From Terfezia claveryi (lineage: Eukaryota > Ascomycota > Pezizomycetes > Pezizales > Pezizaceae): a stretch of DNA of 64,000 bases. The position numbers and the translations under genes were made by a program. Shown here piece by piece: positions 31,163 to 43,773 of the stretch. The stretch is from the NCBI GenBank assembly GCA_015179025.1, contig WHUX01000184.1:1-64000 (forward strand), given 5' to 3'. Every line of letters starts with the position of its first letter. Positions within the stretch are counted from its first letter, which is position 1. Under the pieces are notes generated by a model. That model was given only the letters and a program-made list of their open reading frames with translations, made no database searches and was not told the origin of the DNA.

Positions 31163-34147
31163 GAAGCAGGGACATCGTCATCCTTGGGATATAGTAAGGA
31201 TAGCTAGGGACCCCTTCAAGTTTACTCCAATTATAGGAAAACTCATAGATAAAGATGGCACAACCTTGTCAATGGACAATAGCAAAATCCAAGCCTTCCA
31301 AAAACATCATCTAGTGACAGGAGAACAGTCAAGTCCCCAACCACTAGTAATCGTTACGTCTCTGGCAAGATACCAAACAGCAGAAAACTCCAGCATCAGT
31401 AAGGTAAGAAAGGCACTGGGGAAAACTGCAAACTACTTAGTACCAGGACCAGACGGGATTTCGTATCGCCTCATAAAGTTGATTAAGGACACCAAACTAG
31501 GCATCGCCTTTATTAATAACATAGCGAGAGTTGTAGAAGATAATATATCCCCCCCTAAAGAGTAGAGAAACCTGTCAATGGTAATAATACCCAAACCAGG
31601 AAAAGATTACTCACAAGTGAAAAGGTGGAGACCAATTGTACTTTCAAATATAGTCAGCAAACTATCAGGGAAGATCATAGTAGACGAGCTCCAACAAGAA
31701 AATAACCTATTCCACATACTGCAATATGGCTCTCGTAAAGGCAAGTCAGCAATAAATGCAATGATGATCACCATCTCAACAGCAGAAAGGGCCTTGGAAA
31801 GGGAGAAAAAAGTAACACTACTTGGGAAAGATATAGTGTCAACATTCAATAACGTCCAAAGAGTAAGGCCTATCCAGATCTTCCAGGATATGGGTATACC
31901 TCAGAGGACAATAAGATTTATCAACCAGTTCTTCTAACCATACTCTTTCTCCATCGTCTGAGATGGTCTGACTAGAGGGCATGAACATATGGATCAAGGA
32001 GCACCATAAGGCAGTTCTTTATCACCTGTTTTATGGCTAATCTACATAGCACACAGCCTAAAGAAAGCTATAGGGTTATACTTAGTACCCTCAACAATAA
32101 GGTCAAGCAGCCATCTGAATAGTAGCAACAAGCTATCAGCAAACACACCTTCAGTTATGCTATTCTCTTATGTGGATAATATTAACTTCCTTATTATAAG
32201 GAGCCTTAGTACCAGGAGCCACAATCTCTTAGTTAAAAAGGTTGATAAAGTACTCAATATAGTGGCACAAGAGGACAAGCTCCAGTGGGACCTAAGCAAG
32301 GAGTTCAGGTTAGATTTCTATAAAAAGAATAAGATTAAGAACAGCAAAACCTTGGGTATCATCATCAGTAGTAACTTCTCGTGAAAAGTATACATCACAG
32401 AAAGAACATCAAAGACAGAGAAGGTACTGAAGGTACTCACCTACCTAGGCAATCAAAGGAGAGGTATGAGCCCTCTGGCTCTAAGAACTCTTTACATTGG
32501 CTGCATTCGAAGCATTTTCACTCAGGGAGCAGAGTTATAGAAACCTCAACATCAATAGCTCTTACTACTGATGCAACATCTAGAATACCAAGCCTTATGA
32601 AAAGTTATAGGAGGTTATCATGACTCGAGTCATCAGGCACTGGGTTGGATTTCTAATATTGAACTACTACAAGACAAGATAGAGGATATGAAGCAGTGCT
32701 GGGCAGCAAGAGTAGTTAGGACAGGTGACCAACAAATTAGGGCACTCATTGATATAGATACATTATGGCACTGAAGCAATCATTTGTACCACCTGAGAAC
32801 TCTGATAGCCGAGGCTTTTTATTTAAATGGCGGAATACCGAATGAACTCTCATGGGGTGATAGAGAGGATACTATACCTTTCCCCATTACCTATAGAGTT
32901 ATCATGGACCCCAAGTCTGAGTCCTCCAAACAGCTAGGTCCATAGGCAGCTGGAATAGGTTCGCTCTTAGAAGAGGGATGGAGGACATGCTACATAGACG
33001 GCACAGAGAGAAAAGGGATAGTAGCAAGCAGAGTCCACAGCGAAGACTGGAAAGGTGGCACAATAGAGGATTACGGTAGCTATTTGGGTAACCAAGCAAT
33101 AGTAGCAGATAGAGTACCCTTCGCGATACAAATAGCCCTACAGAAGGAGAGGGTGAACATGCTGGCAATCTTATCTGACTCCCAGGCAGCAATACGGGCA
33201 GTCCACAATATGAGCTTGGGTTCCCTACCTAGATCTAGCATCGAAAAAGGCATCAAATCTCTCATCTCTTCCAACCAACACAGAGACTTGCAGATATCAT
33301 AGGTCAGAGGCCATCTGAGCATCCCAGGGAACGAGAAAGTGGACAGATTGGCAAGCCTACAGGTACACCTAGGAGAATTTGTAGGCAAGCAATGTACCAT
33401 AATAGAGGGAGGACTCCGTGTAGCCTCCAAATCCAGGCAAAAAGAAGCAAGGACCAAAGCAGGTTTCGGGTTTAGAAAGATGGAGTGGAATCAGCAGGCC
33501 CTTTCAGCCTACACTTGACTACACACGAATAAAGGTCCCTAATAAAGCTGGCTACACCATATCAGCAAAGCGGTATTAGCAGAGTGCTCATGCAGTCATC
33601 CCACTGAAACTGGAGAGCATATAGTCATCAAATGCCTACGCTTCAACTGAATTCGCATTAACCTGCTAGGGGGCAAGGGAAGCTAGGAGGAGCTAGACTT
33701 ACCAGACTGGAGAGAGGAAGGGGAGGATAGATACGAGGCCATGGAGGCCTACTTCGGGCTATTATATAGAGAGTTCATTTGAGTTTAGTCCTATAGGTTT
33801 ATTTTTAATTTTTTCTCATGAGTTCCCTTTATTTTTGAGTTCACAAGTTTTTGGAAATTATTTATGAGTCCCCTTTGTTTTCAGTCTACAAGTCAGTCCT
33901 TTTAGTCCATCTCGTCTTCCCAAAGTCCTTCTATTTATGCACATCAGGGGTGAGGCTCAGTCAGGCTTCTGAGTCCTCGGTCAGTCCATTAATGACAGCA
34001 TGGGGCCTCGCTTCTTTGTATTTAGTCCTTGCATGGGGTTGGCAGATTAACTTGCCACTTCCTTGAACCCACCAGGCTTTCGTGTGGCTCCTCATAGCTC
34101 CCTGTCGGAGTTGTATAAGAGTATTAAGTTTTTAAAAAAAAAAAAAA
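31163..34147 (+). mobile_element. Tad1-like LINE (5'-truncated, 3 kb) inserted in the left arm
   Basis: Begins within ORF2 and ends with 3' UTR (33950-34110) and a 14-A tail. The other arm of the inverted repeat supplies the empty site: AGCTATCTTRTAATG is split after ..TTGTA at 31162 and resumes at TAATG (34148). Coding is broken by many stops. Confidence 0.85.
31200..33780 (+). pseudogene. LINE ORF2: reverse transcriptase, RNase H, C-terminal Cys/His
   Basis: RT motifs in order: PGPDGISYRLIK (31450), MVIIPKPGKDYSQVKRWRPI (31578), GAP-stop-GSSLSPVLW (near 32005; CAA to TAA in the GAPQGSxLSP box) and SYVDNINF (32165; the polymerase FxDD/YxDD box now YVDN). RNase H is recognisable at 33100-33360 (ILSDSQAAIRAV; VRGHLSIPGNEKVDRLAS). 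The tail ALSAYT..HTNKG and the Cys/His cluster (33585-33640) end at 33780. Dead copy. Confidence 0.85.
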
Positions 34148-34279
34148 ATAATGTTGTACTCCATTATGTATATCTTGCTCATTTGAAACTATATGCCTCT
34201 TACCATCTATTATTATGTATGAATATCTCTACGTACTATTGTATACAACACGAACTATATGCATAGCAATATATATAGG

Positions 34280-34728
34280 TAAAAACTCATACATATTTAG
34301 CATTAGATATGGGAACTATAGCAATATCTCTCTTATTAGTATTATATCAAGAACCTCGTAAGTATACAAAAACCAGAGGTTGGTATACTAAGGTGTCACT
34401 AATATCTACATGGACATAACACACCCTTAGTGAGGTAACCATACTAGATTATATTGCTACTCTGAGCTGGCATAGCGGAGCTGGTAGCTATAAGATCTAT
34501 CAAGTGGAGTTGATCATACCAAGTTGAGCATACCTAATTTCCCTGGCTTCCCAATATGGTACAGAGCGGAAGTCTCCGTTATGAGAGCTATATTCAAATT
34601 GACTCTTCAATCCACTAGGGACAAGTTGCTATCATTCCTCTTGACACAATACTTACAAGAGAGATATTGCTATAGTTGCCATATTCAATACCAAATATGT
34701 ATGAATTTATCTATATGTATTACTGTTC
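34280..34728. mobile_element. MITE with about 70-bp terminal inverted repeats
   Basis: The left side ..CATATTTAGCATTAGATATG..AACTATAGCAATATCTCTCTT is matched inverted by 34635-34715 (..AAGAGAGATATTGCTATAGTT..CATATTCAATACCAAATATG). It sits in the left arm exactly where the right arm (45020-45035) is uninterrupted, so it is a later insertion of about 450 bp. No coding capacity. Exact ends and TSD are uncertain by a few bases. Confidence 0.75.
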
Positions 34729-34799
34729 TGACCTACTCGAGAATTGGCTGATTCGTGAATGGGCCAGCCTAGTCATAACTGAGCTGGTTCCCTGGCAGG

Positions 34800-35185
34800 C
34801 CAGCCTGTCCATGAATGGGTATTCTTGCATGGGCTGGCCTCTTCAAGAATAGGAATTTCTGTATGGGCTGGCCTACGCAGGAATAGGTATTCTTGCATAG
34901 GCTGCTTTCAAGAGGAATTGGCTAAATACAAGTATGGTAGTAAGTTAATGTAGGCTTACTGGTAGATATGCATATGCAGGCCAGTTAAGGTAGGGTTGTG
35001 GGCTCTGGCCAGCTAAGGTAGGCTTGCCACATATGAGCGGCCTGGCCAGCTAAGGTAGGCTTGCCACATGATATATAAGCCGGTCAGTTAAGGTAGGGTC
35101 GCCACAAGATATGTATGCCTGCCAGTTAAAGTAGGCTCGCCATACATATACCTGCCACTTAAAGTAGGCTTCCCATACTACCAGT
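34800..35185 (+). repeat. two short tandem arrays
   Basis: 34800-34905: about three copies of a 35-bp unit with ATGGGCTGGCCTCTTCAAGAAT. 34975-35185: about five copies of a 40-45-bp unit with GCCAGCTAAGGTAGGCTTGC. Both lie just inside the left arm of the transposon. Confidence 0.7.
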
Positions 35186-35199
35186 TTCACAAGATACGT

Positions 35200-35995
35200 A
35201 TGCCTGCAGATCCACCACTAGGATGGCACCCGCTCAACAGAATATATGTGTATGCAGACTTGCCACTATTAGTAATCAGGTCAGCTGAATATTCGCTGGC
35301 AATATAATACCTACTCAACAGAATATAAATGTACACAAGCTTGCCACTATCAGCAACTAGGTCAGCTGAATATTCGTGGGCAATATGACACCTGCTTAAT
35401 AGAATATAGATGTATGCAGGCTTGCCATTATCAGTAACTAGGTCTGCTGAATATTCGTAGGCAATATGATACCCGCTCAATAGAATATTCGTATATACAG
35501 GCTTGCCATTATCAGTAACCAAGTCAGCTGAATATTCACTGGCAATATGATACCCACTCAATAGAATATAGATATATACAAGCATGCCACTGTCAGCAAC
35601 CAGGTCAGCTGAATATTTGCAGGCAATATGATACCTGCTCAATAGAATATAGATGTATGCAGGCTTGCTACTATCAGTAACCAGGTCTGCTGAATATTCT
35701 CGGGCAATATGACACCTACTCAATAGAATATTCATTTACGCAGGCTTGCCACTATTAGTAACTTCTAGGTCAGCTAAATATTCGCTAGCAATATGATACC
35801 CACTCAACAGAATATAGATGTATGCAAGCTTGCCACTATCAGCTACCAGGTCAGCTGAATATTCGTGGGCAATATGACACCCGCTCAATAGAATATAGAT
35901 GTATGCAGGCTTACCACTATCAGTAACCAAATCAGCTGAATATTTGCTAGCAATATGACACCTGCTCATAAATAGAATATAGATGTACATAAGCT
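35200..35995. repeat. 81-bp minisatellite, about ten copies
   Basis: Consensus segments GGTCAGCTGAATATTCGTGG, CAATATGACACCCGCTCAAT and AGAATATAGATGTATGCAGG recur every 80-84 bp. The minus strand is open through most of the array (27-residue units of the type ILLSRCHIAHEYSADLVADS) because the unit length is a multiple of three; I treat it as non-coding. Confidence 0.85.
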
Positions 35996-36103
35996 TGAAG
36001 TAATAAAATATATATAGAGTAGGTTATTATGCTTAATTCTCGAGTTATATTCATTACATACTCGACCATAATATATTCTACTATCATTATAGCTACACTA
36101 GCA

Positions 36104-38039
36104 TCTATTAATGACTCAGTTGCTCTATTTTTTCAAACTGCTCGGAATGCTTTTGATGAATATCTTACTACATGTTAACCGCTTTCGTCTATCATATACA
36201 AAATGGTGAGAAATCTGAGGGATTATTCAACACTCAGACTTACCTTTTTCCTCCAAATCCAAATGGATAGCATTAAATGAGTATATTATAGATCAAGATG
36301 GGAAGCTCATAAAAAAGGCCAGTTTAATATAGCAAGCAGAAGGAATAGGGAACTGTCAAGTAGTTTTAGAACATGATGTATATAATATTATTGTGAATAT
36401 ACATTTATCATTACTTTATACTGTACATACTAAAACCTTTCAAGCTATTAATGAGCGATATTATAGTATCATAAAAGCAAAGGTATGTCTTAAATTTATA
36501 AATTGTAATATGAAGCTAATGATATAAAAAAGGTACAATAGTTATTAAAGCATTGTGAGATATGCTGCCAGAATCAACCAAATAATAAACGAGCTCCACT
36601 AGAGCTAATTGTGGTAAATAAGTTGTGGAAATAGGTTCAAATTGATTTAATTAATATGCAAGGTAACCCGGATGAAGAATACAAGTGGATTCTTCATGTT
36701 CATGATCATTTTAGCAAATTTTCAACTGCATATGCACTGAAATCCAAATCTACAAATGAGGTTGCTAAAGCAGTTATGTCCTGGATATCATTGTTTGGTC
36801 CACCACGTATTTTACAATGTAATAATGGCAAAGAGTTTAAGGGAGCTTTAGTCATTCTTATACATAGTTATGGGATTCAGATGATTCATGGGCACCCACG
36901 ACATCCTCAAAGTCAAGGCTTAATTGAGCAAGCTAATGGAGTTCTTAAACAAAAAATTTATGCTTAGATGACTGAGACAGGATATATTACTTAGGAACAA
37001 GGTTTATCTGCTATAATTATAGCTATGAATTCTTAGGTATGTAAAATATTAAAGTTAATATTTAATATATTTACTAATATCTATATAGGTTCACTCAACA
37101 TCTGGCTTTACTCCATATAAAGTTGTATTCAAGCAAAAAATATGGAGTATACCTTTACCTAAAGCACAATGATCAGGTGTAATACTTATAAATGAAGATA
37201 GTGAAGTTATACCTTTACCATGTATAGCTACTATTGAACATGAACGATTAGTCTATATCTACGAAAATACTCCTTCTCCTCAATCATTATCAGATTCTGA
37301 GCCCCAAACCTACTATTGAGTTCGCCAAGTTGGAATAGCAAGCCCAACTCAAGCTTTTGAGTCTACTTCTCTACAATTTCAACAAGACTCTGAAGACTCA
37401 AAGTTTTATATTGAAGCTCAACAACCTCCATCGGACTCGGAGTCCGAAGAGTCAGAGTCTGATATGGAAGTTCAACAACCTCGATCAGACTCAGAGTCTG
37501 AAGAGTCAGAGTCTAATACAGAAGTTTAACAACCTCGATTAGACTAGGACTCAGAAAAGTCAGAGTCTAATTCTGAAGCTTTACAATCCCAACTGGACTC
37601 TATTAACTTAAAGTCTAATCAAGAAGATATTCAACAACTTCCGAACTATGGAAATCTACTCCAACAAGTTCAAAAAAATACCACTAAAGCTCATCAAAAA
37701 ATAGTGAAGTAGTATGAACAACAACATATTATTGAGGTTTTTGCTATTGGAGATATAGTTAGTGTACATATATTTAGATAAGATAGACATGGTACAGATG
37801 AGCGATAGCTCTATTATCTTATTGTGTGAAAACCTCATACTAACCACCATACTTTATTAACTACATATGGCTTATTAGATCAGCACTATCCAACTTGAGA
37901 GCTACTACATGTTCCAGATTCATTAGATACACCTAACATTCAGGCGTTAAAGGGATTTAATATTTCTACTTCTGAGTCTGTATGGCCTGATATTGCGCTA
38001 CAATATGTTATACTTCGTGATACCGCTCACTATACTACT
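36104..38039 (+). pseudogene. integrase-like transposase (Ginger/KRBA2-like), main part, with two introns
   Basis: Zinc-binding part: VHTKTFQAINERYYSIIKAK then HCEICCQNQ (HH-CC type). Catalytic core: VQIDLINMQG (first Asp), LQCNNGKEF (second Asp now Asn) and QGLIEQANGVLKQK (Glu). Intron A 36483-36532 (GTATGT..AAAAAG) and intron B 37037-37088 (GTATGT..TTACTAATATCTATATAG) keep the frame, so this is a DNA-borne gene and not reverse-transcribed sequence. After the core come an acidic Ser/Glu repeat (37440-37560) and a block with IEVFAIGDIVSVHI..DRHGTDER, the conserved C-terminal module of KRBA2-like integrases. About a dozen stops, mostly TAG. The gene is split at 38039 by a gypsy element. Confidence 0.75.
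37430..37600 (+). repeat. in-frame acidic repeat (three copies)
   Basis: Three degenerate copies of a roughly 63-bp unit encoding PRSDSESEESESDMEVQQ-like sequence between the integrase core and its C-terminal module; the third copy has two TAG stops. Confidence 0.8.
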
Positions 38040-38671
38040 TGTAACGACGGCTCTGGGACAAGGCGACTAAGGGGTACGCCGGGGCGAGGGCAGGAACGAG
38101 GTGAGACACACGTAGGAGCGCTACGTGTATGACTAGGAAAACTAGGCTTGTCACGGACACCTGTCACAGATGTCACGGACGATGTCACGGGGGGCAGGAT
38201 GTTCGAAAAGCCGGGGCTAGGGCAAGACACACGTAGGAATACTACGTGTGTGATCAGGGAAAGGCTGGGACGGGGGGCAAGGGCAAGAGGCAAGAGAGGC
38301 AGAGGGCAAGGGGCATGAGACACGCGGAGGCAGTTGCCGCATATGTCGGAGGGGGGCAGTGGTGCTGCAGAGCTGTTCACGAGACAAGGAGGTGCACAAG
38401 GGAGGTGCACAAGCGCTGGGAGAGGCAAGGCCCTGTATTGGATATACAAGACGTTGGATGGGGATCCAACGACAGTACGAGGGACAGGCTCTATATATAC
38501 ATAACCCGGCCAGGGCAATGGGGGAAATAAGCTTCCCTATCTCGGAAGCCAAGCAAGGTAACAATAACAATAACCCATCACCTGCGATCGCAGGTGATGA
38601 CAAAGACAACAATGGCAATGACCCGTCACCTGCGATCACAGGTGATGACAACTGAACACACAGTTGTTACA
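38040..38671 (-). repeat. 3' LTR of gypsy copy 1
   Basis: Minus strand begins TGTAACAACTGTGTGTTCAG at 38671 and ends ..GAGCCGTCGTTACA at 38040. Contains a 24-bp perfect palindrome (38576-38599) and a one-mismatch second copy (38628-38651), a TATATATAG box (38490-38500) and inverted ACACGTAG..CTACGTGT pairs (38103-38130, 38228-38252). Confidence 0.9.
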
Positions 38672-38811
38672 CTATCCCCCCTTTAGGCTGGAGCTCCAGC
38701 GTCTAGGAGGCCTGGGCACAATAACCGGCAAAATCAACACAGAAAACAACAACAAGGGTAGAAACAAGAACCCTAACTCCAAACAACAACAAGAATGCAA
38801 AAGGTCTGACA

Positions 38812-41800
38812 TCATTCAACTGGGCGAGGCTTCCTCGAGTATCGTTGGTGGAACAGGGTGACCAAGTCCTGTGCGTTTTCCAAGTCTTCCCCAGGTTGCC
38901 AGGTAGTCTCCTCATCCCCTAACCACTTGACCTTGTATTACAGATGACCGTACCTCTTCCTTGAGTCCAATACCTCTTCAACCTCCCACTCCTCTTCATC
39001 TTCGATCACCATAGGAGGGGGAGGGGGGTGTTTCTGCCCTGGGAGGGGATCGTCAGCCGCTGGCTCAATTTCTAATACGTGTACAACCGGGTGGCGTTTG
39101 ATGTCCTTGGGGAACCTCAATCGATAGGCATGAGTGCCCACAGCAGCCAACACCTCGAATGGACCCAGGAACTTATGGTCGAGCTTGCGAGATGGCCGTT
39201 CCATCCGGAAGTGCCGGCTGGAGAGCCACACCTTATCTTCTGGCTGATACTTGGGGGCTGGCAACCGTGATCCATTGGCATATTCAGCTTGCTTGGCTTG
39301 CGCATATCCCAGCTCGGCTTTCAGGGTAGAGTGAAGTTCAGAAATCTGCGTGGCGAACTCCTTAGCTGGGGCATTCTCCCTGGCCTTGCGCAGAGGTGCC
39401 AGGGAGTCTACGAACCGAGGGTGCCAGCCATAATTGGCCAGGAATGGGGAGGTCTTCAGGGTCTCAGAGAAGTGGTTGTTGGTGGAGAATTCGCAGGTAG
39501 CTAGCAATGAAACCCAGTTATTCTGCTGGTAATTGATATACGCCCTCAGATATTACTCCATGATGGCGTTCATACGTTCTGACTGGCCATCAGTCTGAGG
39601 GTGGTATGCCGTAGACAGGTGTACTTCAATACCTAACAGCTCACAGAATGTTTTCCAGAAGTCGACGACGAACTGAGGGCCACGGTCTAAGACAATCGAC
39701 GCTGGGAGGCCATGGTAATGGAAGACATTATCCAGGTAGAGGGATGCCAATTCGGGGGCCGAGCAGGTGTCTTGACAGGGTATCACATGCCTCATTTTCA
39801 TTAACTGATCCACTACCATTAAGATGGCGTTGAATCCCAAGTCTTCCAGCAATCCAGTGACGAAGTCCATAGTCAGGTGTTGCCAGGGTTGTTCTGGGAC
39901 TTCCAGGGGCTTCAGGGTACCATACGGAGCATGGCGGGTGGGTTTGGCACGCTTGCAGACATGGCAATTCCGTATGTACCACTCTACCTCCTTCCGTTGG
40001 TCAATCCACGTATATTGCCTAGCTAGCAGCTCTAACGTTTTAGCTACCCCAGGATGACCCGCAGCCAGGGTATCATGGTGTTCCTTGATCAGCTGCATCC
40101 GCAGCTCTCCTTCAGGTATATAGAGCCGATCTAGGTGGTATAGGAGGCCGTCCTAAGTGGTGCACTCGGCTAGGGAAATCTTGGTATGACGGTGCTGTCC
40201 AGACTCCACTGCAGTGATTATATCCTTAACTAGGTCGTCCTCCGCATATGCCCGTTGTAACCGCAGAAGGAGATCTGCTCCGGGGTTCGCTTCAGCTTTA
40301 GCATCAGCATCAGCATCAGCATCAGCATCAGCATCAGCATCAGCATCAGCATCAGCATCAGCATGGCTAGTGGCCGCCAGGTCGAGATTTTCAGGTTTCT
40401 GTACCACCTGATTTTGGTACTTCAGCCTTTCTTCCCCCCCTTTAGGGAGATCTCCTGATCTCCTGGTCAGTGCATCCGGCTTACCCCCAGCTTTTCCAGG
40501 CCGATACTTGATCTTGAAGTTGAATCGAGATAAGAACTCTGACCACCTAGCCTGTCGTCGGTTCAGCAGCTTAGTGGTGGTGAAGTACACAAGATTCTTA
40601 TGATCGGATAGCACCTCGATGATCCCCTTGGCTGACTCCAGGTGTGGCCTCCACTCCTCGAATGCTCGCACAATGGCCATTAACTCTTTATCATAGATTT
40701 CATAATTACACTCAGCCGGAGAGTGCTTTTTTGAGAAGTATGCCACTAAGTGGAGGATCCCATTGACATATTGAGACAAGATTCCCACGGAGACATAGTC
40801 GGAGGCGTCAGTCTCCACGATACATTCGCTGTCCGGATCGAAATGGGCTAGGATTGGTGCTGAGCAGAAAGCTTCCTTGAGGTTCTGGAAGGCAGATTGG
40901 GCTTCTAGATTCTAGTCGAAGCGCCGGTCTTTCTTGGTCAGGGCGGTGAGGGGGGCTACGATCTTCAAATACCCTAGAATGAACCGCCGGTAAAAGTTAG
41001 CGAACCTCAGGAAGGCTTGGACATCCTTGAGATTTGCTGGGATTTGCCATTCCTGGACAGCGGTAACCTTGGTGGGATTTATCCTGATACCTTCGGTAGT
41101 GATAATCAACCCCAGATACTTGACCTCCTATACATGAAACTCGCATTTCTCGGGCTTGAGGTATAATCCGGCTTGCTCCAGCTTTTCCAGCACTTGTCGG
41201 ACATGGATTTTGTACTCTGCCAGGGTGTCTGAATAGATCAGGATATTGTCCAGGTAGGCTATGCAGAACACATCCAAAAAGTCTCATAGGGTATTATTAA
41301 TAAAGTGCTGGAAAGAGGCCGGGGCGTTGGTTAAGCCGAAAGGCATGACATTGTACTCCAAGTGCCCGTACCAGGTGCGGAAGGCTGTTTTACACTCTTT
41401 ACCTTCAGCTATTCGGACCAAGTTATAGGCTCCCCTTAAATCCAGTTTAGTGAACCATTTTGCCTTGGAAAGCCTGACTAATGTTTCCTGGATCAGAGGT
41501 AGGGGATACCTGTTCTTGACCGTTATCTTGTTCAGGCCACGATAATCAATGTACAACCGAAGAGAGCCGTCCGACTTCTTCACGAACAGCACAGGAGCAC
41601 CCGCTGGGGAGGAGCTATGGCGAATGAAGCTCTTGTTGAGGTTTTCCTCCAAGTACTTTTTTAGGGCTTCCAGCTCTACTCGGGACATTCCATAGAGGGG
41701 CCCATAGGGAGGGGTTTTACCTTCTATCAGCGGAATCGTGTGGTCATATGGTTGGTGAGGTGCCAACTTCTCTGCGGCTTTTTCTGAGAACAGGTCAATG

Positions 41801-42581
41801 AACTCGTGGTACTCATCTGGAACCAAGGATTTCCACTCCTCCCTGGACCTGGTCTTGTTAATTTCCAGATTGATCTCATAAATTGAGAGGGTATGCGCCT
41901 TGAGCTTATGCCTCCTGGTGAGATGAGCAAAGGCCCCTGCTCCAATAAAGTTAATATTCAGGGGTTTTGCGGGGGCGGGGGATATCGGGGAAACTGGGGG
42001 AATGGTGGCATTAATGTATGCAGGCGGGATTACTACCTGAGTCGGGTGGATTATTGGGGGTGGCAATGCGCACAGCCCAGTGATAGTGGTTTTTGGATCT
42101 CCACAGTGTTTTTTGCAATAAGGGCTGTTGAATCGCAAGGTGTAAGAGCCGAAGCTGACTGATACATCGTGCATCCTAAGCCAGGGGATCCTAAGGACAA
42201 TTGGATACTTTAGCTTGGTTACGAACATTAGAAGATCTTCCGAGTGATTACCCATAGCGCTGAGTAGGCATGCGAGGTCGGTTATCACCCCAGAAGAGAT
42301 AGGGCGGCCGTCAATAATATCAAGGAGGCGGGGGGTCTTTAGCTCGGAGGTTGGTATAGAGTTTCTACTGACGAAGGTTTGGTCAATAAATGCTATTCCT
42401 GAAGCACCACAATCTATGAGAGCTGAGGTAACTACTGTTTTATCATTAAACTTGACAGTTATAGGTACAATGAAGTGCTCGCCAAACAGGCGAGACTCAT
42501 CAACAGACATAGATGTAGGCAAAGAAAACGTAGACAAAGATAAATGACCTGGAGCAGGTTCCTTGCTAGTGTTAGTAACTA
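38812..42581 (-). pseudogene. gypsy copy 1 Pol: protease, RT, RNase H, integrase, chromodomain
   Basis: Pol lies in the -1 frame relative to Gag. Protease: [14 protein letters not shown] (42415; Cys where Ser/Thr is usual). [47 protein letters not shown] and AYLDNILIY (catalytic YLDD now YLDN). RNase [28 protein letters not shown] and [13 protein letters not shown]. Then an Ala-Asp repeat and integrase: HHDTLAAGHPGVAKTLEL, CHVCKRAKP, DFVTGLLEDL, LDRGPQFVVDFW (second Asp) and HPQTDGQSERMNA (Glu). The C-terminal chromodomain WEVEEVLDSRKRYGHL..YKVKWLGDEETTWQP identifies a chromovirus, a group that targets marked chromatin. Stops at about 38939, 39554, 40155, 40915, 41130 and 41286. Confidence 0.9.
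40300..40364 (+). repeat. GCATCA hexanucleotide microsatellite in gypsy pol
   Basis: About ten tandem GCATCA units, coding (Ala-Asp)n on the minus strand between RNase H and integrase. Copy 2 has a single Ala-Asp there (near 62060), so the expansion is specific to copy 1 and frame-neutral. Confidence 0.95.
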
Positions 42582-43742
42582 GGCAAGGGACAGGGCTTTT
42601 CCCGACTCATCAAGCTCCTCAATCCTGGGCACTGGGGTATCGGATATTGCGTGGATGGCGAGGGAGCGATTCTTTCGAAGTGGGCAAGCCGCGATGAAGT
42701 GGTCGGCCTTCCCACAGGCTATGCATAGCCCATTATTCCGGCGGCGTTCCCTCTCTTCTTAGGTCAGGCGGGGTCTGCCAGTGGATAAGTCCATAGGGGC
42801 TGGTCCACCCGCCACGAGAGAAGGGTGGGCTGGCTTGTTCGGGGGGGTTACAGGGGCTTGTGGCTAGGGGCGAGGTACTGAAAAGGTCGATCGTGGGGGT
42901 GATGTTGTAGGGGAGGCCTTAAGGCTATTTCTAAACCTGGCCATCTTTTGCTCCAATCGGCTGGCCTGATCAATGAATTCTTTAAGGGTGTGGATATCTG
43001 GGAAGTTGATAAGTGCCTGTCTCAGTTCCACACTTAAGCCTTCCTAGAATTGATCCAGTTTGATCTTGTCGCTCCATTAGACCTCCACAGCTAGCCTAGA
43101 GAATTCAGCCACATAGGTGGCCAGGTCGGTGTTTCTTTGTCAGAGGGCCCGGAGGGCTAGGGTGGCCATTCCCTTTGTGTCCGGGTCTCCAAACACTCGG
43201 TCGAGGATCACAAATAGGGCAGGGATATCCGCTAGTTTGATACCTGTTTCCAAAACATAGGGCTGGACTTGGTCCAGAGCCTTACCCTCCAGTAGGCCGT
43301 AAACGTAAGCGAGTTTGTGCTAGGTGGTTGGAAACTTAGCAGCGTCTCCGTTGAGCTTAATATTGATGGAGTTTTTCCAGGCCTTGAGGTGGGCCCGTTC
43401 GCTGTTAAATTTGGGTGGGGTGGGAAGGTCTTGGGTTTTGGTGGGCGTGGCGGTCACAGGTGCCTGTGTGGTTACAGCGGCAAGGGCATGGTTGAGATTG
43501 CGCATGGTTACTCGGTCGTCTGCGAGGTCTTCTCGAAGAAGCAGGATTTCATCTTCGGCTTCTTTCAGCCTTCGTTGGGTGTCCTGGAGCTCCGCTCCTT
43601 ATTTTTTGCCAATCTTATAGGTGGCGGTGAAGATATCGATAGCCATTCGGCAGTATTCCAACAGCTGGGCTAGGTCTGAGGGTATTGGGGTTTCCCGCCA
43701 TGCTTGGAACCTGTCGGTAGGTAACAGGGTTGGTTCGGACAT
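42579..43742 (-). pseudogene. gypsy copy 1 Gag with CCHC knuckle
   Basis: Starts MSEPTLLPTDRFQAWRETP (43742) and ends ..[12 protein letters not shown] at 42579. It has a coiled region (ELQDTQRRLKEAEDEILLLR), a capsid core (PPKFNSERAHLKAWKNSI; FVILDRVFGDPD; FSRLAVEV) and near 42680-42725 CIACGKADHFIAACP, a CX2CX4HX4C knuckle. Several TAG/TAA stops. The stop lies just after the start of the overlapping -1 frame that enters Pol. Confidence 0.85.
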
Positions 43743-43773
43743 TGTACCGGTTGGTCAGAGCGATCCAACGTAG

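Noticed and set aside
35187..35990. Regularly spaced repeats that resemble a CRISPR array or a long minus-strand protein
   Set aside because: Units are contiguous 81-bp repeats without unique spacers, in a eukaryotic transposon; the open frame follows from unit length divisible by three.
38030..38655. Opposed ORFs of about 100-160 codons in gypsy LTRs (also 43755-44252 and 63681-64000)
   Set aside because: Identical shadows occur in every LTR copy on both strands, with frame breaks between copies; they are LTR sequence.
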